From positions 29,458-93,457 of the forward strand of contig CALGND010000071.1 of the NCBI GenBank assembly GCA_937958675.1: a stretch of DNA of 64,000 nucleotides, written 5' to 3'. Positions 37,430-46,773 of this stretch are shown piece after piece. The position numbers and the translations under genes were made by a program. The stretch comes from an uncultured Granulosicoccaceae bacterium (GTDB taxonomy: Bacteria > Pseudomonadota > Gammaproteobacteria > Granulosicoccales > Granulosicoccaceae). The notes under the pieces are model-generated. The model saw nothing but the letters and a program-made list of their open reading frames with translations, was not told the DNA's origin and searched no databases. Every line of letters starts with the position of its first letter. Within the stretch, counting starts at the first letter, position 1.

Positions 37430-38203
37430 CTAGTCGCTATGGAGTTGCAGATTGGTGGCGTGATGTAACGTTAATGAGCCCTTGTTTTTGCGCCATTGGA
37501 TCCAGCCGCGCACTGTTACACGTTGTCGCTGTAGTTTGCTCGCATGAATCTCGTTTGCTAATTTGTTTGTCATGCTCACGCGTAGCCCGTTGGCCAATTG
37601 CAGATGATGATACTTGTTATTAGTCGTTATGCTGCTCACATTGGAGGTGACCAACCTAAAACCACGGCGATTTTTATTGATTCGTTTATCTATAAGCTGC
37701 CACGGATGCAGTTTTTTCCATAGTCCTTGCTGCTTGTTACGCGCCTGCAATTCAAGCCGCTGGTAGTGCTCAGCGCAACTCGTATTGGGGTGCACCGCAC
37801 TCGCGGCTGCTAAGCCATTGGATAACAAATGTTCGGCTAGGTTAGCGCCGTTTTGGCTAACCACGTGTGCCAGGACGCGGCCGTAACGATCAGTAGCGTT
37901 GATGCCGGGGATTAACCAGATTTTTCCATTGGCGGGTAATAGTGTTTCGGCTGCTTGTTTGGCTGCAAGCGCTTTGGGTTGTGGTGATGGGCGAGTTTCG
38001 GGTGTGTTGATGCCCACTACTCGCACCTTGCGCCCATCAATTAAGGCTAGTGTGTCTCCATCAACGATGTAATCGAGTGTGGCTTCTTGGCGATTTGTTG
38101 AGGGGAAGCAGCTGCTTGCTTGATCTTGGCTTGCAGCACGGGCCGGCAGTATTGTCGTTAGGGTGCAAACCAGAAGCAGAGCTGAGCGGTAGTAAGGTGT
38201 CAT
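37430..38203 (-). CDS. Secreted thermonuclease-family (SNase) nuclease
   Basis: 257 residues from the ATG at 38203. The frame is open further upstream but lacks a signal peptide there. The N-terminus (YYRSALLLVCTLTTILPARAA) is a signal peptide. The SNase fold follows, with DGD at 48-50, Arg 61, GINTPET with Glu 69, and Arg 107 in DRYGRV. The Asp of the classical GIDxPE is Asn, as in many bacterial homologues. A C-terminal domain of about 90 residues is unassigned. No clear ribosome-binding site is present, because the rpmE terminator T run ends five bases before the ATG. Confidence 0.88.
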   Translation of the reverse strand: MTPYYRSALLLVCTLTTILPARAASQDQASSCFPSTNRQEATLDYIVDGDTLALIDGRKVRVVGINTPETRPSPQPKALAAKQAAETLLPANGKIWLIPGINATDRYGRVLAHVVSQNGANLAEHLLSNGLAAASAVHPNTSCAEHYQRLELQARNKQQGLWKKLHPWQLIDKRINKNRRGFRLVTSNVSSITTNNKYHHLQLANGLRVSMTNKLANEIHASKLQRQRVTVRGWIQWRKNKGSLTLHHATNLQLHSD

Positions 38204-38208
38204 AACGC

Positions 38209-38231
38209 AAAACGGGCGCACCTGGCGCCCG
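38209..38231 (-). terminator. Intrinsic terminator of rpmE
   Basis: On the minus strand CGGGCGC, a 5-base loop and GCGCCCG are followed by TTTTGCG. It lies about 60 bases behind rpmE and abuts the start of the thermonuclease gene. Confidence 0.8.
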
Positions 38232-38290
38232 AATTGATTTGGTCTGTTGTTCGACTCGGGCACATTCCGTGTGCCTGAGTAGCCCAAAGG

Positions 38291-38494
38291 CTATTTGCCG
38301 CCGAATCGGCGACGGAATTTATCGACCTGACCTGCTGTATCGAGTACTTTTTGCTTGCCGGTGTAGAACGGGTGGCAACTTGAGCATACTTCGATGCTTA
38401 GGTCTTTACCTGCTGTAGAGCCGGTAGCAAAAGAATTACCGCAGCTGCAGGTGACTTTAATTTCTTTGTAATCTGGGTGTGTATCTGGCTTCAT
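38291..38494 (-). CDS. rpmE: 50S ribosomal protein L31 (zinc-binding form)
   Basis: 67 residues. The four Cys ligands of the zinc-dependent type are present in [13 protein letters not shown] and [14 protein letters not shown]. The ending [10 protein letters not shown] is standard. The zinc form is normally replaced by a Cys-less paralogue under zinc starvation; no such paralogue is in the window. Confidence 0.97.
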   Translation of the reverse strand: MKPDTHPDYKEIKVTCSCGNSFATGSTAGKDLSIEVCSSCHPFYTGKQKVLDTAGQVDKFRRRFGGK

Positions 38495-38631
38495 GTCGGT
38501 GCTCCGGCTGAATGCAGTTAAAAATCGTTCGGAATATTAGGGGCACTTTGCTCAAAATGCAAGGGCAGCCGTAAAGCATAACAGGTCTAGGCCGTTAAAT
38601 TGGCAATTAGGGACGAAAAGGACTCAAAACC

Positions 38632-39198
38632 TTGGTTACTCGACTGGTTCTCAAATTACTCCTAAAAGCCTGTGTGCCGCTGATTGCGGTGGTTGGCGTT
38701 ATGTCTTATTTGCTCTATTTGCAGGGTGGCGACCCAGCTGCTGTGTTCTCCAAAATCACCTCTGGCATCAGTGGCAAGGCCCGAGATTCTGTCCAACAAG
38801 CAGGGCAATCCTTTGGTTCGCTAAAATCAAGCACGGCCTCGACATCGTCGTCCGTTGGTGAAGTGCATACCTGGGTCGACGAACATGGCGTGACTCACTA
38901 CAGCACCAGTGCAAGAGAGGATGGTGATAGCGAGACAGTGCGCCTGAATCCCAACGCGAATGTCGTGGCGAGTGTGCCGACGCGCGAGCCTGCGTCTGAG
39001 CCCAAATTCAAAAAAGCGTTCTCTGACAGACTGCCCTCTACGGCCGATTCTGCTGATGGAGCGCAAGGTGATGAGCAAGGTGCGCTGATACCCGGAACAG
39101 ACGGGCTGAGAATGCCGGTTAAGCTAAATCGTGATGATCTGACCAAGTTTCTTGATCAGTCGCAGCGTCCATCGCCTGAACGCTTGGGTGCTGAGTAG
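38632..39198 (+). CDS. DUF4124 domain membrane-anchored protein
   Basis: 188 residues, starting at TTG with AGGA nine bases upstream (38619-38622). One N-terminal membrane segment (LKACVPLIAVVGVMSYLLYL) precedes a Ser-rich linker and a DUF4124 motif near residues 82-95 (VHTWVDEHGVTHYSTSA). The rest is low complexity. DUF4124 is a small beta module found in exported gammaproteobacterial proteins; its function is unknown. A structured intergenic element begins directly behind the stop. Confidence 0.8.
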   Translation: MVTRLVLKLLLKACVPLIAVVGVMSYLLYLQGGDPAAVFSKITSGISGKARDSVQQAGQSFGSLKSSTASTSSSVGEVHTWVDEHGVTHYSTSAREDGDSETVRLNPNANVVASVPTREPASEPKFKKAFSDRLPSTADSADGAQGDEQGALIPGTDGLRMPVKLNRDDLTKFLDQSQRPSPERLGAE

Positions 39199-39400
39199 CC
39201 GACTTCTAGGTCGTTCCGGCATTCTTTGGCCGGGACCGATGTTCGAACAATAGGGCTCTGCAATCATGGATGTTCACATCGGGCTCTCCGGAACCCATCC
39301 CGCAAAAGCACCTGCACTCAGAACGCGATAAACCCTTCCATGGGGTTTCGCAACGGCGTCTCTGCCGTTGAGATCTGAGCGCAGGCGCTTTCACAGAATG
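39199..39400 (-). ncRNA. Strongly folding intergenic element (candidate RNA or repeat)
   Basis: About 200 bases between DUF4124 and hemW with many nested inverted repeats. The main arm pairs 39306-39322 with 39374-39390: 17 pairs on the minus strand with two G-U pairs, but two A-C mismatches on the plus strand, which favours leftward transcription. Inside it are two hairpins, 39351-39370 (CAACGGC/GCCGTTG) and 39325-39351 (GCG-AAACCC/GGGTTT-CGC). A second domain pairs 39213-39219 with 39288-39294 (GTTCCGG/CCGGAAC) and 39236-39242 with 39276-39282 (CCGATGT/ACATCGG). A small hairpin lies at 39200-39213. I do not match it to a known RNA family; a dispersed repeat element is the main alternative. 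Confidence 0.45.
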
Positions 39401-39454
39401 GGTGCCTACTCCAATTCTGAATTATCCTCGCGTAGGCGACGGTCCCGGATTCAA

Positions 39455-40672
39455 CTACTTACCATCAATAAGTGGAATAACCGGGTACCGCTTTGTAGCA
39501 GCCGGGTCTTCGATAAACATCTGCAATAAATCATTTAAAAAATTCATACCCTTATCAGTGGGCGCAAGTTGTAAACCTTCTTGCTGCAAAAACCCTTTCT
39601 CAATCGCTTGTTCGATTACTGGCTGCCAAGTTGTAATTGATACACCGGTATGCAATTGAAATAGTGGCAAGGCAAACCCTTGCCTCAGCCGAAACGCATT
39701 CATAAAAAATTCTATTGCGGTGTCGTCAAAACTAATATCATGTTGGCCGCCAATGCGCTTTGCGCTATTGGCTTTTTCCATATAGGTTTTTGGGTGTTTA
39801 ACCTTCCAGCGCCGAGTGATTGTGCCTGTGCTAGCAAAGCTAATCTTGCCGTGCGCACCTGCTCCAATGCCAATGTAATCACCAAATTGCCAGTAGTTGC
39901 TATTGTGTGTGGATTCGCGTCGTGGCTTTGCATAGGCTGACACCTCATAGCGTTGATAATCCTCTGTGGCGAGCTCTTTTATAATGGCTTCTTGCATTTC
40001 CCACCTGCTATCGTCATCGGGTACAACAGGAGGAAAGCGTGCAAACAATGTGTTGGGCTCAAGCGTAAGTTCGTAGCAGGAGATATGCGTTGGCTGTAGG
40101 GCCATCGCTTGCCTGACATCCTTAATTGCGGCATCAATTGTTTGTTCGGGAAGGGCAAACATTAGGTCCAAGTTAAAATCGTCAAAGCCAGCCTCCTTGG
40201 CCATCGCCACGGCTGCGATAGCTTCTTCAGCATCATGTATACGCCCCAGCGCTTTCAATGCAGAGTTGTCAAAGCTTTGTACCCCAATTGACAAGCGGTT
40301 GATGCCACTTTGCCGAAACGCTTTAAACTTTTGCGCTTCGGCTGTGCCGGGGTTGGCTTCCATCGTCACTTCTGCATTAGGTGGCAAGTTAGTCAGTGAT
40401 CTAATACCGCTCATTAGTGTTTCTATAGCGTCGGCGCTAAATAAGCTGGGCGTGCCACCTCCTATAAATACAGAGCTTAGTTTGCGGCCCCATATGTCGG
40501 GGAGCTCTTGAGCTAAATCATCCAGTACAGCTTGCATGTAAGCAGCTTCTGGTATATCAGTTTTGGCTTCGTGCGAATTAAAATCGCAATAGGGACATTT
40601 TTTTACGCACCACGGTAGATGCACATAGAGTGAGAGTGGGGGCAGCTCAGTGAAATGGCGACTATAGATCAC
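39455..40672 (-). CDS. hemW: Radical SAM heme chaperone HemW
   Basis: 405 residues. The N-terminus SLYVHLPWCVKKCPYCDFNS carries CxxxCxxC for the radical SAM cluster followed by the extra Cys-Asp of HemN/HemW proteins. Further motifs are VFIGGGTPSLF, EANPGT and RLSIGVQSFD. HemW delivers heme to respiratory enzymes; the longer HemN N-terminal extension is absent. It overlaps rdgB by four bases, as the last gene of rph-rdgB-hemW. Confidence 0.95.
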   Translation of the reverse strand: MIYSRHFTELPPLSLYVHLPWCVKKCPYCDFNSHEAKTDIPEAAYMQAVLDDLAQELPDIWGRKLSSVFIGGGTPSLFSADAIETLMSGIRSLTNLPPNAEVTMEANPGTAEAQKFKAFRQSGINRLSIGVQSFDNSALKALGRIHDAEEAIAAVAMAKEAGFDDFNLDLMFALPEQTIDAAIKDVRQAMALQPTHISCYELTLEPNTLFARFPPVVPDDDSRWEMQEAIIKELATEDYQRYEVSAYAKPRRESTHNSNYWQFGDYIGIGAGAHGKISFASTGTITRRWKVKHPKTYMEKANSAKRIGGQHDISFDDTAIEFFMNAFRLRQGFALPLFQLHTGVSITTWQPVIEQAIEKGFLQQEGLQLAPTDKGMNFLNDLLQMFIEDPAATKRYPVIPLIDGK

Positions 40673-41289
40673 TGAGGTGGTAGAGTGGACAACAGCTCGA
40701 GCATGAGTCTTACCGCTTTACTGCGATGGCTAAAGGTGTTCTTGGTGTCTTTGTCTAGTTGTGCCGATGATGGGCCGCTCATGCCTTCGTAACCAAATAC
40801 TGGATCGTAGCCAAAACCGTTTTCACCGATGGGCTGTCGCAACACAACACCCTCCCAAACGCCTTGTGCAATTAGCGGGGCAGGGTCGTTAGCGTGACGC
40901 AAATAAACCATTACACAGCGAAACCTGGCAGTACGCTTAGCATCAGGTACATCTTTAAGCTTTTCAAGCAGCAGTTCGTAATTGGCTACATCGCCTGAAC
41001 CTGCGTTGTTCATGGAGGCATAACGAGCGGAATATAAGCCGGGATCGCCGTTCAGGGCATCCACTTCAATGCCGGAGTCATCGGCCAGTGCAGGAAGCTT
41101 GGTATGTTGGCTTGCATTGCGTGCTTTGATCAGGGCATTTTCGATAAAGGTCAGGCCGGTTTCGGGTACGTCAGCTACGCCCAGGGATTCTTGTGCGGCC
41201 ACCGATAGGCCTAAGGGCGTTAGTAGTTCATTGAGTTCGCGAATTTTGCCAGCATTGCTGCTGGCAAAAACGATAGGCGCTTCACTCAT
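40669..41289 (-). CDS. rdgB: dITP/XTP pyrophosphatase
   Basis: 206 residues. [16 protein letters not shown] at the N-terminus, [24 protein letters not shown] in the middle and [12 protein letters not shown] are diagnostic of the HAM1/RdgB family. It removes deaminated purine nucleotides from the pool. Its ATG overlaps the rph stop (ATGA). Confidence 0.97.
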   Translation of the reverse strand: MSEAPIVFASSNAGKIRELNELLTPLGLSVAAQESLGVADVPETGLTFIENALIKARNASQHTKLPALADDSGIEVDALNGDPGLYSARYASMNNAGSGDVANYELLLEKLKDVPDAKRTARFRCVMVYLRHANDPAPLIAQGVWEGVVLRQPIGENGFGYDPVFGYEGMSGPSSAQLDKDTKNTFSHRSKAVRLMLELLSTLPPQ

Positions 41290-42002
41290 GATTGAATGGC
41301 GTTGGTTTGCATAGTGATTAGTTCTTGTATACCGTTTTCAGCTAATGATAATAAATCATCGAGTTCGCTGCGTCTGAAGGCATGGCCTTCTGCAGTACCC
41401 TGTACTTCTATAAAGCCACCGGCGTCATTCATAACAACGTTCATGTCAGTTTCGGCGTTCGAATCTTCAATGTAATCCAGATCGAGTACTGGCTGGCCCT
41501 TATATATGCCTACTGATATCGCGGCGATCATGCCGTGTATCGGATTGCTTTTTATCTTGCCCGCTTTTAGTAGGCTTTCCATCGCATCGTGAAGTGCGAT
41601 AAATGCCCCCGTAATGGATGCGGTACGAGTCCCACCATCGGCTTGGATTACGTCGCAGTCAACGGTAATTGAGCGTTCACCCAATCCTTGTAAATCTACT
41701 GCTGCGCGCAGCGATCTGCCAATTAGGCGTTGGATTTCTTGTGTGCGGCCAGACTGTTTGCCAGCTGAAGCTTCGCGGCGCATCCGAGTGTTTGTCGAGC
41801 CTGGTAGCATGCCGTATTCAGCCGTCACCCAGCCACTACCTTTACCTTTCAGCCAAGGCGGAGTGCGTTCTTCGATACTGGCGGTACAGATTACTTTGGT
41901 ATCACCCATCGCAATAAGCGTCGACCCGGCTGCGTGCTTGGTGTAATGTCTTTCTATGGTGACTTGTCGAAGCTCGTCAATAGCTCTACCGCTGGGTCGC
42001 AT
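41286..42002 (-). CDS. rph: Ribonuclease PH
   Basis: 238 residues from [20 protein letters not shown], the conserved RNase PH start; the frame is open upstream but the extension is unrelated. Phosphate-binding and catalytic motifs are SVEERVP-like [40 protein letters not shown] and [18 protein letters not shown]. The enzyme trims tRNA 3' ends by phosphorolysis. It is divergent from yicC, as in E. coli relatives. Confidence 0.97.
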   Translation of the reverse strand: MRPSGRAIDELRQVTIERHYTKHAAGSTLIAMGDTKVICTASIEERTPPWLKGKGSGWVTAEYGMLPGSTNTRMRREASAGKQSGRTQEIQRLIGRSLRAAVDLQGLGERSITVDCDVIQADGGTRTASITGAFIALHDAMESLLKAGKIKSNPIHGMIAAISVGIYKGQPVLDLDYIEDSNAETDMNVVMNDAGGFIEVQGTAEGHAFRRSELDDLLSLAENGIQELITMQTNAIQS

Positions 42003-42121
42003 GTGTAATCCTGATAAATATTCAAATAAGTACAAAAAAGCCGCGAATACTCGCAGCTGTGGGCGGCAGATTATAACCTTTGCAGGTCGCGACAACACAA
42101 TAATAACGGGAGATAGCTGCT

Positions 42122-42988
42122 ATGCCAAAAAGCATGACAGGCTTTGGTCGACATTCAACAGATACCGCGTTCGGAGAACTAACCTGGGAAATCCGATCGG
42201 TTAACCACCGGTATCTCGAAGTACAGCTGCGGCTGCCTGACGACTTTCGTGCTCATGATGTTGCCATTCGTGAAGCTATAGCATCAAGAGTCAACCGAGG
42301 TAAGGTTGATGCATCCTTACGTTTGCGTGCTAATAGTGAATCGGTTAGCGATATACAAATTGATTCAGGTGCTTTAGCTGCGCTTACATCAGCAATCGCA
42401 GCAGTCAAGCAAGCCATTCCAGATTCGGCACCGATAAACCCACTGGATGTTTTGCATTGGCCAGGGGTGGCCACCAAGCAAGCTGAGCTCACCGAAGATA
42501 AATCTCGCGAAGTGATGGCGTGCCTTAACGCAGCGCTAGAAGACTTTCTCGCAACACGCGATCGAGAGGGTGAGAAAACCGCCGAGATGCTAAGTAGCCG
42601 AGCAGCACAAATCCGCGAGAGAATAAACGAAGTAAAGCAATACCGCCCAGCTGTTGTTCAACGCCAACAAGAAAAACTCAAGAGCAAGCTAAAAGACTTA
42701 GACTTAGAAGCAAACCCACAACGCCTAGAACAAGAAATGGTGTTCACCGCTCAACGTTTGGATATCGATGAAGAGATTGATCGGCTTGATGCACATCTTG
42801 ATGAACTAGATAAAACCCTAAAGCGAAATGGCCCAATCGGACGTCGGCTTGATTTTTTGATGCAGGAGTTTAATCGCGAAGCCAACACGATGGGATCTAA
42901 GTCTTCGGACATTGATACCACGGGAGCGACGGTTGATATAAAAGTATTGATTGAGCAGATGCGAGAGCAGGTGCAGAATATTGAGTGA
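42122..42988 (+). CDS. yicC: YicC family endoribonuclease
   Basis: 288 residues. The start MPKSMTGFGRHS and the C-terminal block GRRLDFLMQEFNREANTMGS are the family hallmarks, with the YicC N-domain and DUF1732 C-domain in order. GGGAG precedes the ATG. YicC proteins take part in stress-related RNA degradation. No gmk gene, a frequent downstream partner, follows here. Confidence 0.95.
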   Translation: MPKSMTGFGRHSTDTAFGELTWEIRSVNHRYLEVQLRLPDDFRAHDVAIREAIASRVNRGKVDASLRLRANSESVSDIQIDSGALAALTSAIAAVKQAIPDSAPINPLDVLHWPGVATKQAELTEDKSREVMACLNAALEDFLATRDREGEKTAEMLSSRAAQIRERINEVKQYRPAVVQRQQEKLKSKLKDLDLEANPQRLEQEMVFTAQRLDIDEEIDRLDAHLDELDKTLKRNGPIGRRLDFLMQEFNREANTMGSKSSDIDTTGATVDIKVLIEQMREQVQNIE

Positions 42989-43137
42989 CTGTTAATATGC
43001 TCGTCGCTTGTTTGTTGGTAGTCAAACAATATACATTTCGCCAGATTCAATCGTGGAGTTCAAGCTTATTCGCTCGTGTTGTTACTTCGCTTAGTGAAAG
43101 TCTTAGTGAGCTAGAAAAACAACCGTGGCTTGTTCAG

Positions 43138-43764
43138 TTAAAAATTTCGGCCAAAGGATATTCTAACTGCATCGGTTTGAGTATTGATACTGGTGCTCCG
43201 GGCATCCAAGGTATTTTCAAGAGTGTTGCTAATGTGGTAACTGATGCGAAACTCGCTTCTGCGCGATTTTCTCAGTAGGCCAATATGAAGCTCTGCGCCA
43301 GGAAACCATTCTCTGTCCAAAAATGTTTTGGCATGAGTGATACTTAGTCCAGCGCCGGCAATAAGTGCAAGGTGTTGTGAATTGCTCAAGTAAAATGGTT
43401 TTACAAGTGCATAGCTGCCCGTGAGGGTTCGCAGATAGAGCCCATCAAAATCTACTGTACCGTGGTTGAGGATATAGCGGCGGTAAAACCGAGTATCGCT
43501 TGGGCGAATGTCGTCGTAAGACAAAGAAAATATTAGGCGATCTTCAGGCCGGTTGTAAGCAACATCAAATCCATTTTGATTAGCCAGCTCGCTGTTTTCA
43601 AAACCGACAGAAAACTGAAATCGACGACGATGCACGCTGAAATCTGAGATTGACGCTACTACGGCTTGATTCTCAAGTGGTAGTTCGGCCGGTTCATTTT
43701 CCGCGTATGCGCCAATTGAGAGACATGTCGTGCATCCCAAAACAATGTATTGAAATGCGTTCAT
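43138..43764 (-). CDS. Predicted outer-membrane beta-barrel protein (unknown family)
   Basis: 208 residues. A signal peptide (MNAFQYIVLGCTTCLSIGAYA) precedes a mature part of alternating strands (RRRFQFSVGFEN, DRLIFSLSYDDIR, HLALIAGAGLSI, EFRISYHISN) and a terminal Phe (VRISFGRNF), the usual C-terminal signature of outer-membrane barrels. The ATG overlaps the stop of the upstream lipoprotein gene (ATGA), so the two are translationally coupled. I do not recognise the family. Confidence 0.65.
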   Translation of the reverse strand: MNAFQYIVLGCTTCLSIGAYAENEPAELPLENQAVVASISDFSVHRRRFQFSVGFENSELANQNGFDVAYNRPEDRLIFSLSYDDIRPSDTRFYRRYILNHGTVDFDGLYLRTLTGSYALVKPFYLSNSQHLALIAGAGLSITHAKTFLDREWFPGAELHIGLLRKSRRSEFRISYHISNTLENTLDARSTSINTQTDAVRISFGRNF

Positions 43765-44651
43765 GGGTTTTCAACTTGCAGAGTAAATGCGACGGATGTG
43801 CTTTGGCTCTTAATAAAATCATCTACTGCCACCGCTACCAGAACAGATGCTTCGCAGCTAACAATACTTTTGCCCTGCAGCGAAGCCTCAGCAAAGAGGG
43901 TGTTTAATGGCACTGTGATCGAGGCGCCGGCATTGTTTGCAGCATTTGTTTGGTCAAGTGTTAACGGGTTTAGGCCTGCGCTTCCAAATACGTTTTCACC
44001 GCTAAGCGTAGCGCCAGCTGTGGTGGTGCATGTGGCAGAGGAGGGGATCAATTCCACGGTTTTTAAGTTTTCTACTGGATCACCAGCTTGCCAACTAAAA
44101 GTGATTGCATCCCTTGTGGTAAATATAGAACCTGCGAAATCAGCAATTAAGGTGGGCACAGCTGCAACAGTGTAACTGCGGTTCAAATTAATGTTTTCAG
44201 GTACTCCACGGCGGCTAAATTTAAGTGTGTAGGTATGTTGGCCAACGCCATCAAATTGCGTCTCATAGATTAGAGGTTCAGACCGGCGATACAAAATCTT
44301 GCTGGTGTTATCACGCGTTAAAGTGAAGTGGTCACTATGAGTTAGGCGAACATTGTCGTTCTGATTAGGTAGGCCGACTACGTTGGCGTTGGTGTTGTTG
44401 GTGCCGATGGATGCTGTTAACGTGGCTGTCGTTAGGTTGGTGTCGGCATCGGCTATTATTTGAACAAATGGCGTGATTTCCTCTGGCTCGTAATTGTTTG
44501 AACGCGGTGGATCACCGCAAGCTGACAAGATGGTTATCGCCAGTATGATCATTAAGCTTTTTAAATAGCGTTTCGATCCGGCTTGAGCGTTAATCGGCGA
44601 GCTTGAGTAGGCTTGCAATTTGGTTTCGTGGTAGGCCAATTTGGAAATCAT
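43761..44651 (-). CDS. Predicted lipoprotein (unknown family)
   Basis: 296 residues from the first ATG. The lipobox is ILSAC, with Cys 45, after a hydrophobic core (LMIILAITILSAC); the unusually long leader means that an ATG at 44552 may be the true start. The mature protein is beta-rich and Thr/Asn-rich, with an Ig-like look near residues 160-296 (FTTRDAITFSWQAGDPVENL, and CTTTAGATL with CEASV as a possible disulfide). No motif gives a function. It is coupled by a four-base overlap to a barrel protein. Confidence 0.65.
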   Translation of the reverse strand: MISKLAYHETKLQAYSSSPINAQAGSKRYLKSLMIILAITILSACGDPPRSNNYEPEEITPFVQIIADADTNLTTATLTASIGTNNTNANVVGLPNQNDNVRLTHSDHFTLTRDNTSKILYRRSEPLIYETQFDGVGQHTYTLKFSRRGVPENINLNRSYTVAAVPTLIADFAGSIFTTRDAITFSWQAGDPVENLKTVELIPSSATCTTTAGATLSGENVFGSAGLNPLTLDQTNAANNAGASITVPLNTLFAEASLQGKSIVSCEASVLVAVAVDDFIKSQSTSVAFTLQVENP

Positions 44652-44840
44652 CCTGATTTTTTGCTAGATTCACTCATATTACAGAAAGCGGGTTTGCTAA
44701 TGCTTGTAAAAATACCATTTTTTGGTTTTAACGAGTAGTTTTCAATAAACTCACTCAGAGCCGGCTCCTCTAAACGCTATTTTTTGCAACTGCTCTATGG
44801 TTTGCCGCAGGGTGTTTTGCGTTGGGGTAGAATCCAAGCG

Positions 44841-45320
44841 ATGAACGATGAGTCACAAAAAAGCAGCCGCATACGTCGCGTGCCAGAAAGCGAGAAAAAG
44901 GGCAGGGTGTGGCCAGACAAAAGCCAACAAGCATCAAATTACCCTGGCATGCTCAACCCAGATGTCAACAAGAAAGATCCGATACATTCAGTGCTAACTG
45001 CGTTACCGGTACTCATGCTATTGATCGGTTTGTTGTTTTGGTATCAAAAAGATCGCGCGCAGAAAAATAGCTCACCTCTGATAGCAGAAGCGGTTGAGCT
45101 CGTGGGTGAGTTCAATGGCGTATCAACAACGCAATCTGCTAGCGGAAAGCAATATTTTATATGGTTGATGCAAAGTGAATATCGCAAAACCATACGCTTA
45201 ACCAAAGATCAGCATGCGCAGTATCGTGAGCAAGAGGTGGGTGGCGCTGTTTCAATCACCGCTGCACCTACGGTGAGTGGATCAGATACCTTGTGGCTTG
45301 TGGATATTCAGCCACGGTAG
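44841..45320 (+). CDS. Hypothetical single-pass membrane protein
   Basis: 159 residues from the ATG at 44841. The N-terminal 45 residues are polar and basic (SRIRRVPESEKKGRVW), one membrane segment follows (VLTALPVLMLLIGLLFWYQK), then a C-terminal domain of about 85 residues with beta-strand character (YFIWLMQSEYRKTIRL ... DTLWLVDIQPR). Topology would place this domain in the periplasm. No family recognised. It converges on the histidine kinase gene. Confidence 0.6.
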   Translation: MNDESQKSSRIRRVPESEKKGRVWPDKSQQASNYPGMLNPDVNKKDPIHSVLTALPVLMLLIGLLFWYQKDRAQKNSSPLIAEAVELVGEFNGVSTTQSASGKQYFIWLMQSEYRKTIRLTKDQHAQYREQEVGGAVSITAAPTVSGSDTLWLVDIQPR

Positions 45321-45336
45321 TTTGCGAGGATGGCCA

Positions 45337-46773
45337 TCACGCGTGCTTCTGCTTAGTAAAATGCATCTTGATAACCAAACCTGGCTTGTTATCGTCTAGT
45401 TCAATTTCGGCTTTATGTATTTGCGCTACGGCTTTTACCAGGCTTAACCCTAAGCCGTTGCCTGCTGAGTTGCGTTCGTTCTCTAGCCTTACGAAGCGTT
45501 CAAACACACGTTCGCGTTCAGCTGGGGGGATACCAGGGCCGTTGTCGGCAACGCTAATAGTAAACGCATCATCATTACCTTCGATTCTTACACACACAGC
45601 GCCAGGCGCTGGTGTGTATTTTATTGCGTTATCCAGAAGGTTTGTTACCGCTTGGCCGATCAGGTGGCGATTGCAGAAGTAGCTAGGGTAATCCTGTATA
45701 TCCGTTTCGACGATCATTTGATCTTCTTCTGCGACTGCCTGATAGAGCTCTGCAAGTTCTTCAACTAGGTTGCCAATATTTGCCTGTGACCATTCGGTGG
45801 AATCAATGCCCGCCTCAAGCCTTGCAATACTTAGCATAGCGTTGAAGGTTTGTATCAAGCTATCGGCGTCGTCAATGGCTTCACCCATAACTGCGCGATA
45901 ATTTTCAGCGTCGCGTTCTTCTAGTAGTGTCACTTCAAGCTTGGTGCGTAGCCTGGTTAATGGGCTACGTAAATCGTGTGCAACATTGTTTGTAACCTGC
46001 TGCATACTTTTCATGAGGTCTTCTATGCGATTAAGCATTTGGTTAAGCTTAGTGGCAATCTCGTCAAATTCGTCGTCTCGCGCAGTTACTGATAATCTTT
46101 GCGATAAGTCACCGCTCATAATTTCGGTGGCAGTTCGGCTAACTGAGTCTATTCGCCTCAGCACGCTACTACCAATCCAGACGCCGCCAATCAACGAAAA
46201 GAACAACGTTAGTAAGGTTGCGCCAACCACCAATGCAAAGGTGTGATCAAGCAATGCTTTCTCATCGCTTATTTCGTGGCCGATAGTGAGTTTGAGGCCA
46301 TTGGGCAATTGTGTTTCAGCAACGCGAACGGGGTTAAAAGCGCGTGGGCTGCCGGGTGGTAAGTCGGCCACGTCTCCCATATTGCGGGTGGTGTGCGAAC
46401 GCGTGGACTTCACTCTTATCGGTGCGTCCTCATCGGTTTCTGTCGTGTCAGCCGCTTCATTATTAGCTAGAAAGTAGAAACGACCATAGGTGTCGATCTG
46501 ATTACGGCGTTGAATCGCCTCGAGCAATTCCGGCAATGCGCCAGATTTATATAGGTTGATCAGGTAATCGGTTTCCAGGCGAAGGCGTGCATCAACCTGA
46601 GACTCGATTTGGTCTCTGGTGGACCAGTAGATAAAGCCAAGAGTAGCCGCTGAAAGGGTACTGAATAGAGTGGCGTAGATAAGGGCTAATCGAAACGCAG
46701 AGGTGCGAAAGAGCCTGCCACGATCAAAGTCGCGCAAACGGGCTCGAGGTGCTGTTGGATTGCGCGTTTCCAT
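45337..46773 (-). CDS. Two-component sensor histidine kinase
   Basis: 478 residues. Membrane segments at about 26-50 and 179-203 enclose a periplasmic domain with an acidic patch (TETDEDAP). A HAMP domain (about 203-255) is followed by the H-box VTNNVAHDLRSPLTRLR with phospho-acceptor His 266, and the ATPase motifs NLLDNAIKYTP (N box), VADNGPGIP (G1) and GNGLGLSLVKA (G2). It is downstream of an OmpR-type regulator gene on the same strand, separated by about 150 bases holding an intergenic palindrome. The signal is unknown; the divergent DegP protease suggests envelope stress. Confidence 0.93.
   Translation of the reverse strand: METRNPTAPRARLRDFDRGRLFRTSAFRLALIYATLFSTLSAATLGFIYWSTRDQIESQVDARLRLETDYLINLYKSGALPELLEAIQRRNQIDTYGRFYFLANNEAADTTETDEDAPIRVKSTRSHTTRNMGDVADLPPGSPRAFNPVRVAETQLPNGLKLTIGHEISDEKALLDHTFALVVGATLLTLFFSLIGGVWIGSSVLRRIDSVSRTATEIMSGDLSQRLSVTARDDEFDEIATKLNQMLNRIEDLMKSMQQVTNNVAHDLRSPLTRLRTKLEVTLLEERDAENYRAVMGEAIDDADSLIQTFNAMLSIARLEAGIDSTEWSQANIGNLVEELAELYQAVAEEDQMIVETDIQDYPSYFCNRHLIGQAVTNLLDNAIKYTPAPGAVCVRIEGNDDAFTISVADNGPGIPPAERERVFERFVRLENERNSAGNGLGLSLVKAVAQIHKAEIELDDNKPGLVIKMHFTKQKHA

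Noticed and set aside
39199..39400. 6S RNA assignment for the structured element
   Set aside because: Read on the plus strand, part of it (ACCGAT ... CATCGGGCTC) recalls the central part of 6S RNA, but no closing stem was found, the 3' half forms its own closed arm, and the G-U pattern favours the minus strand.
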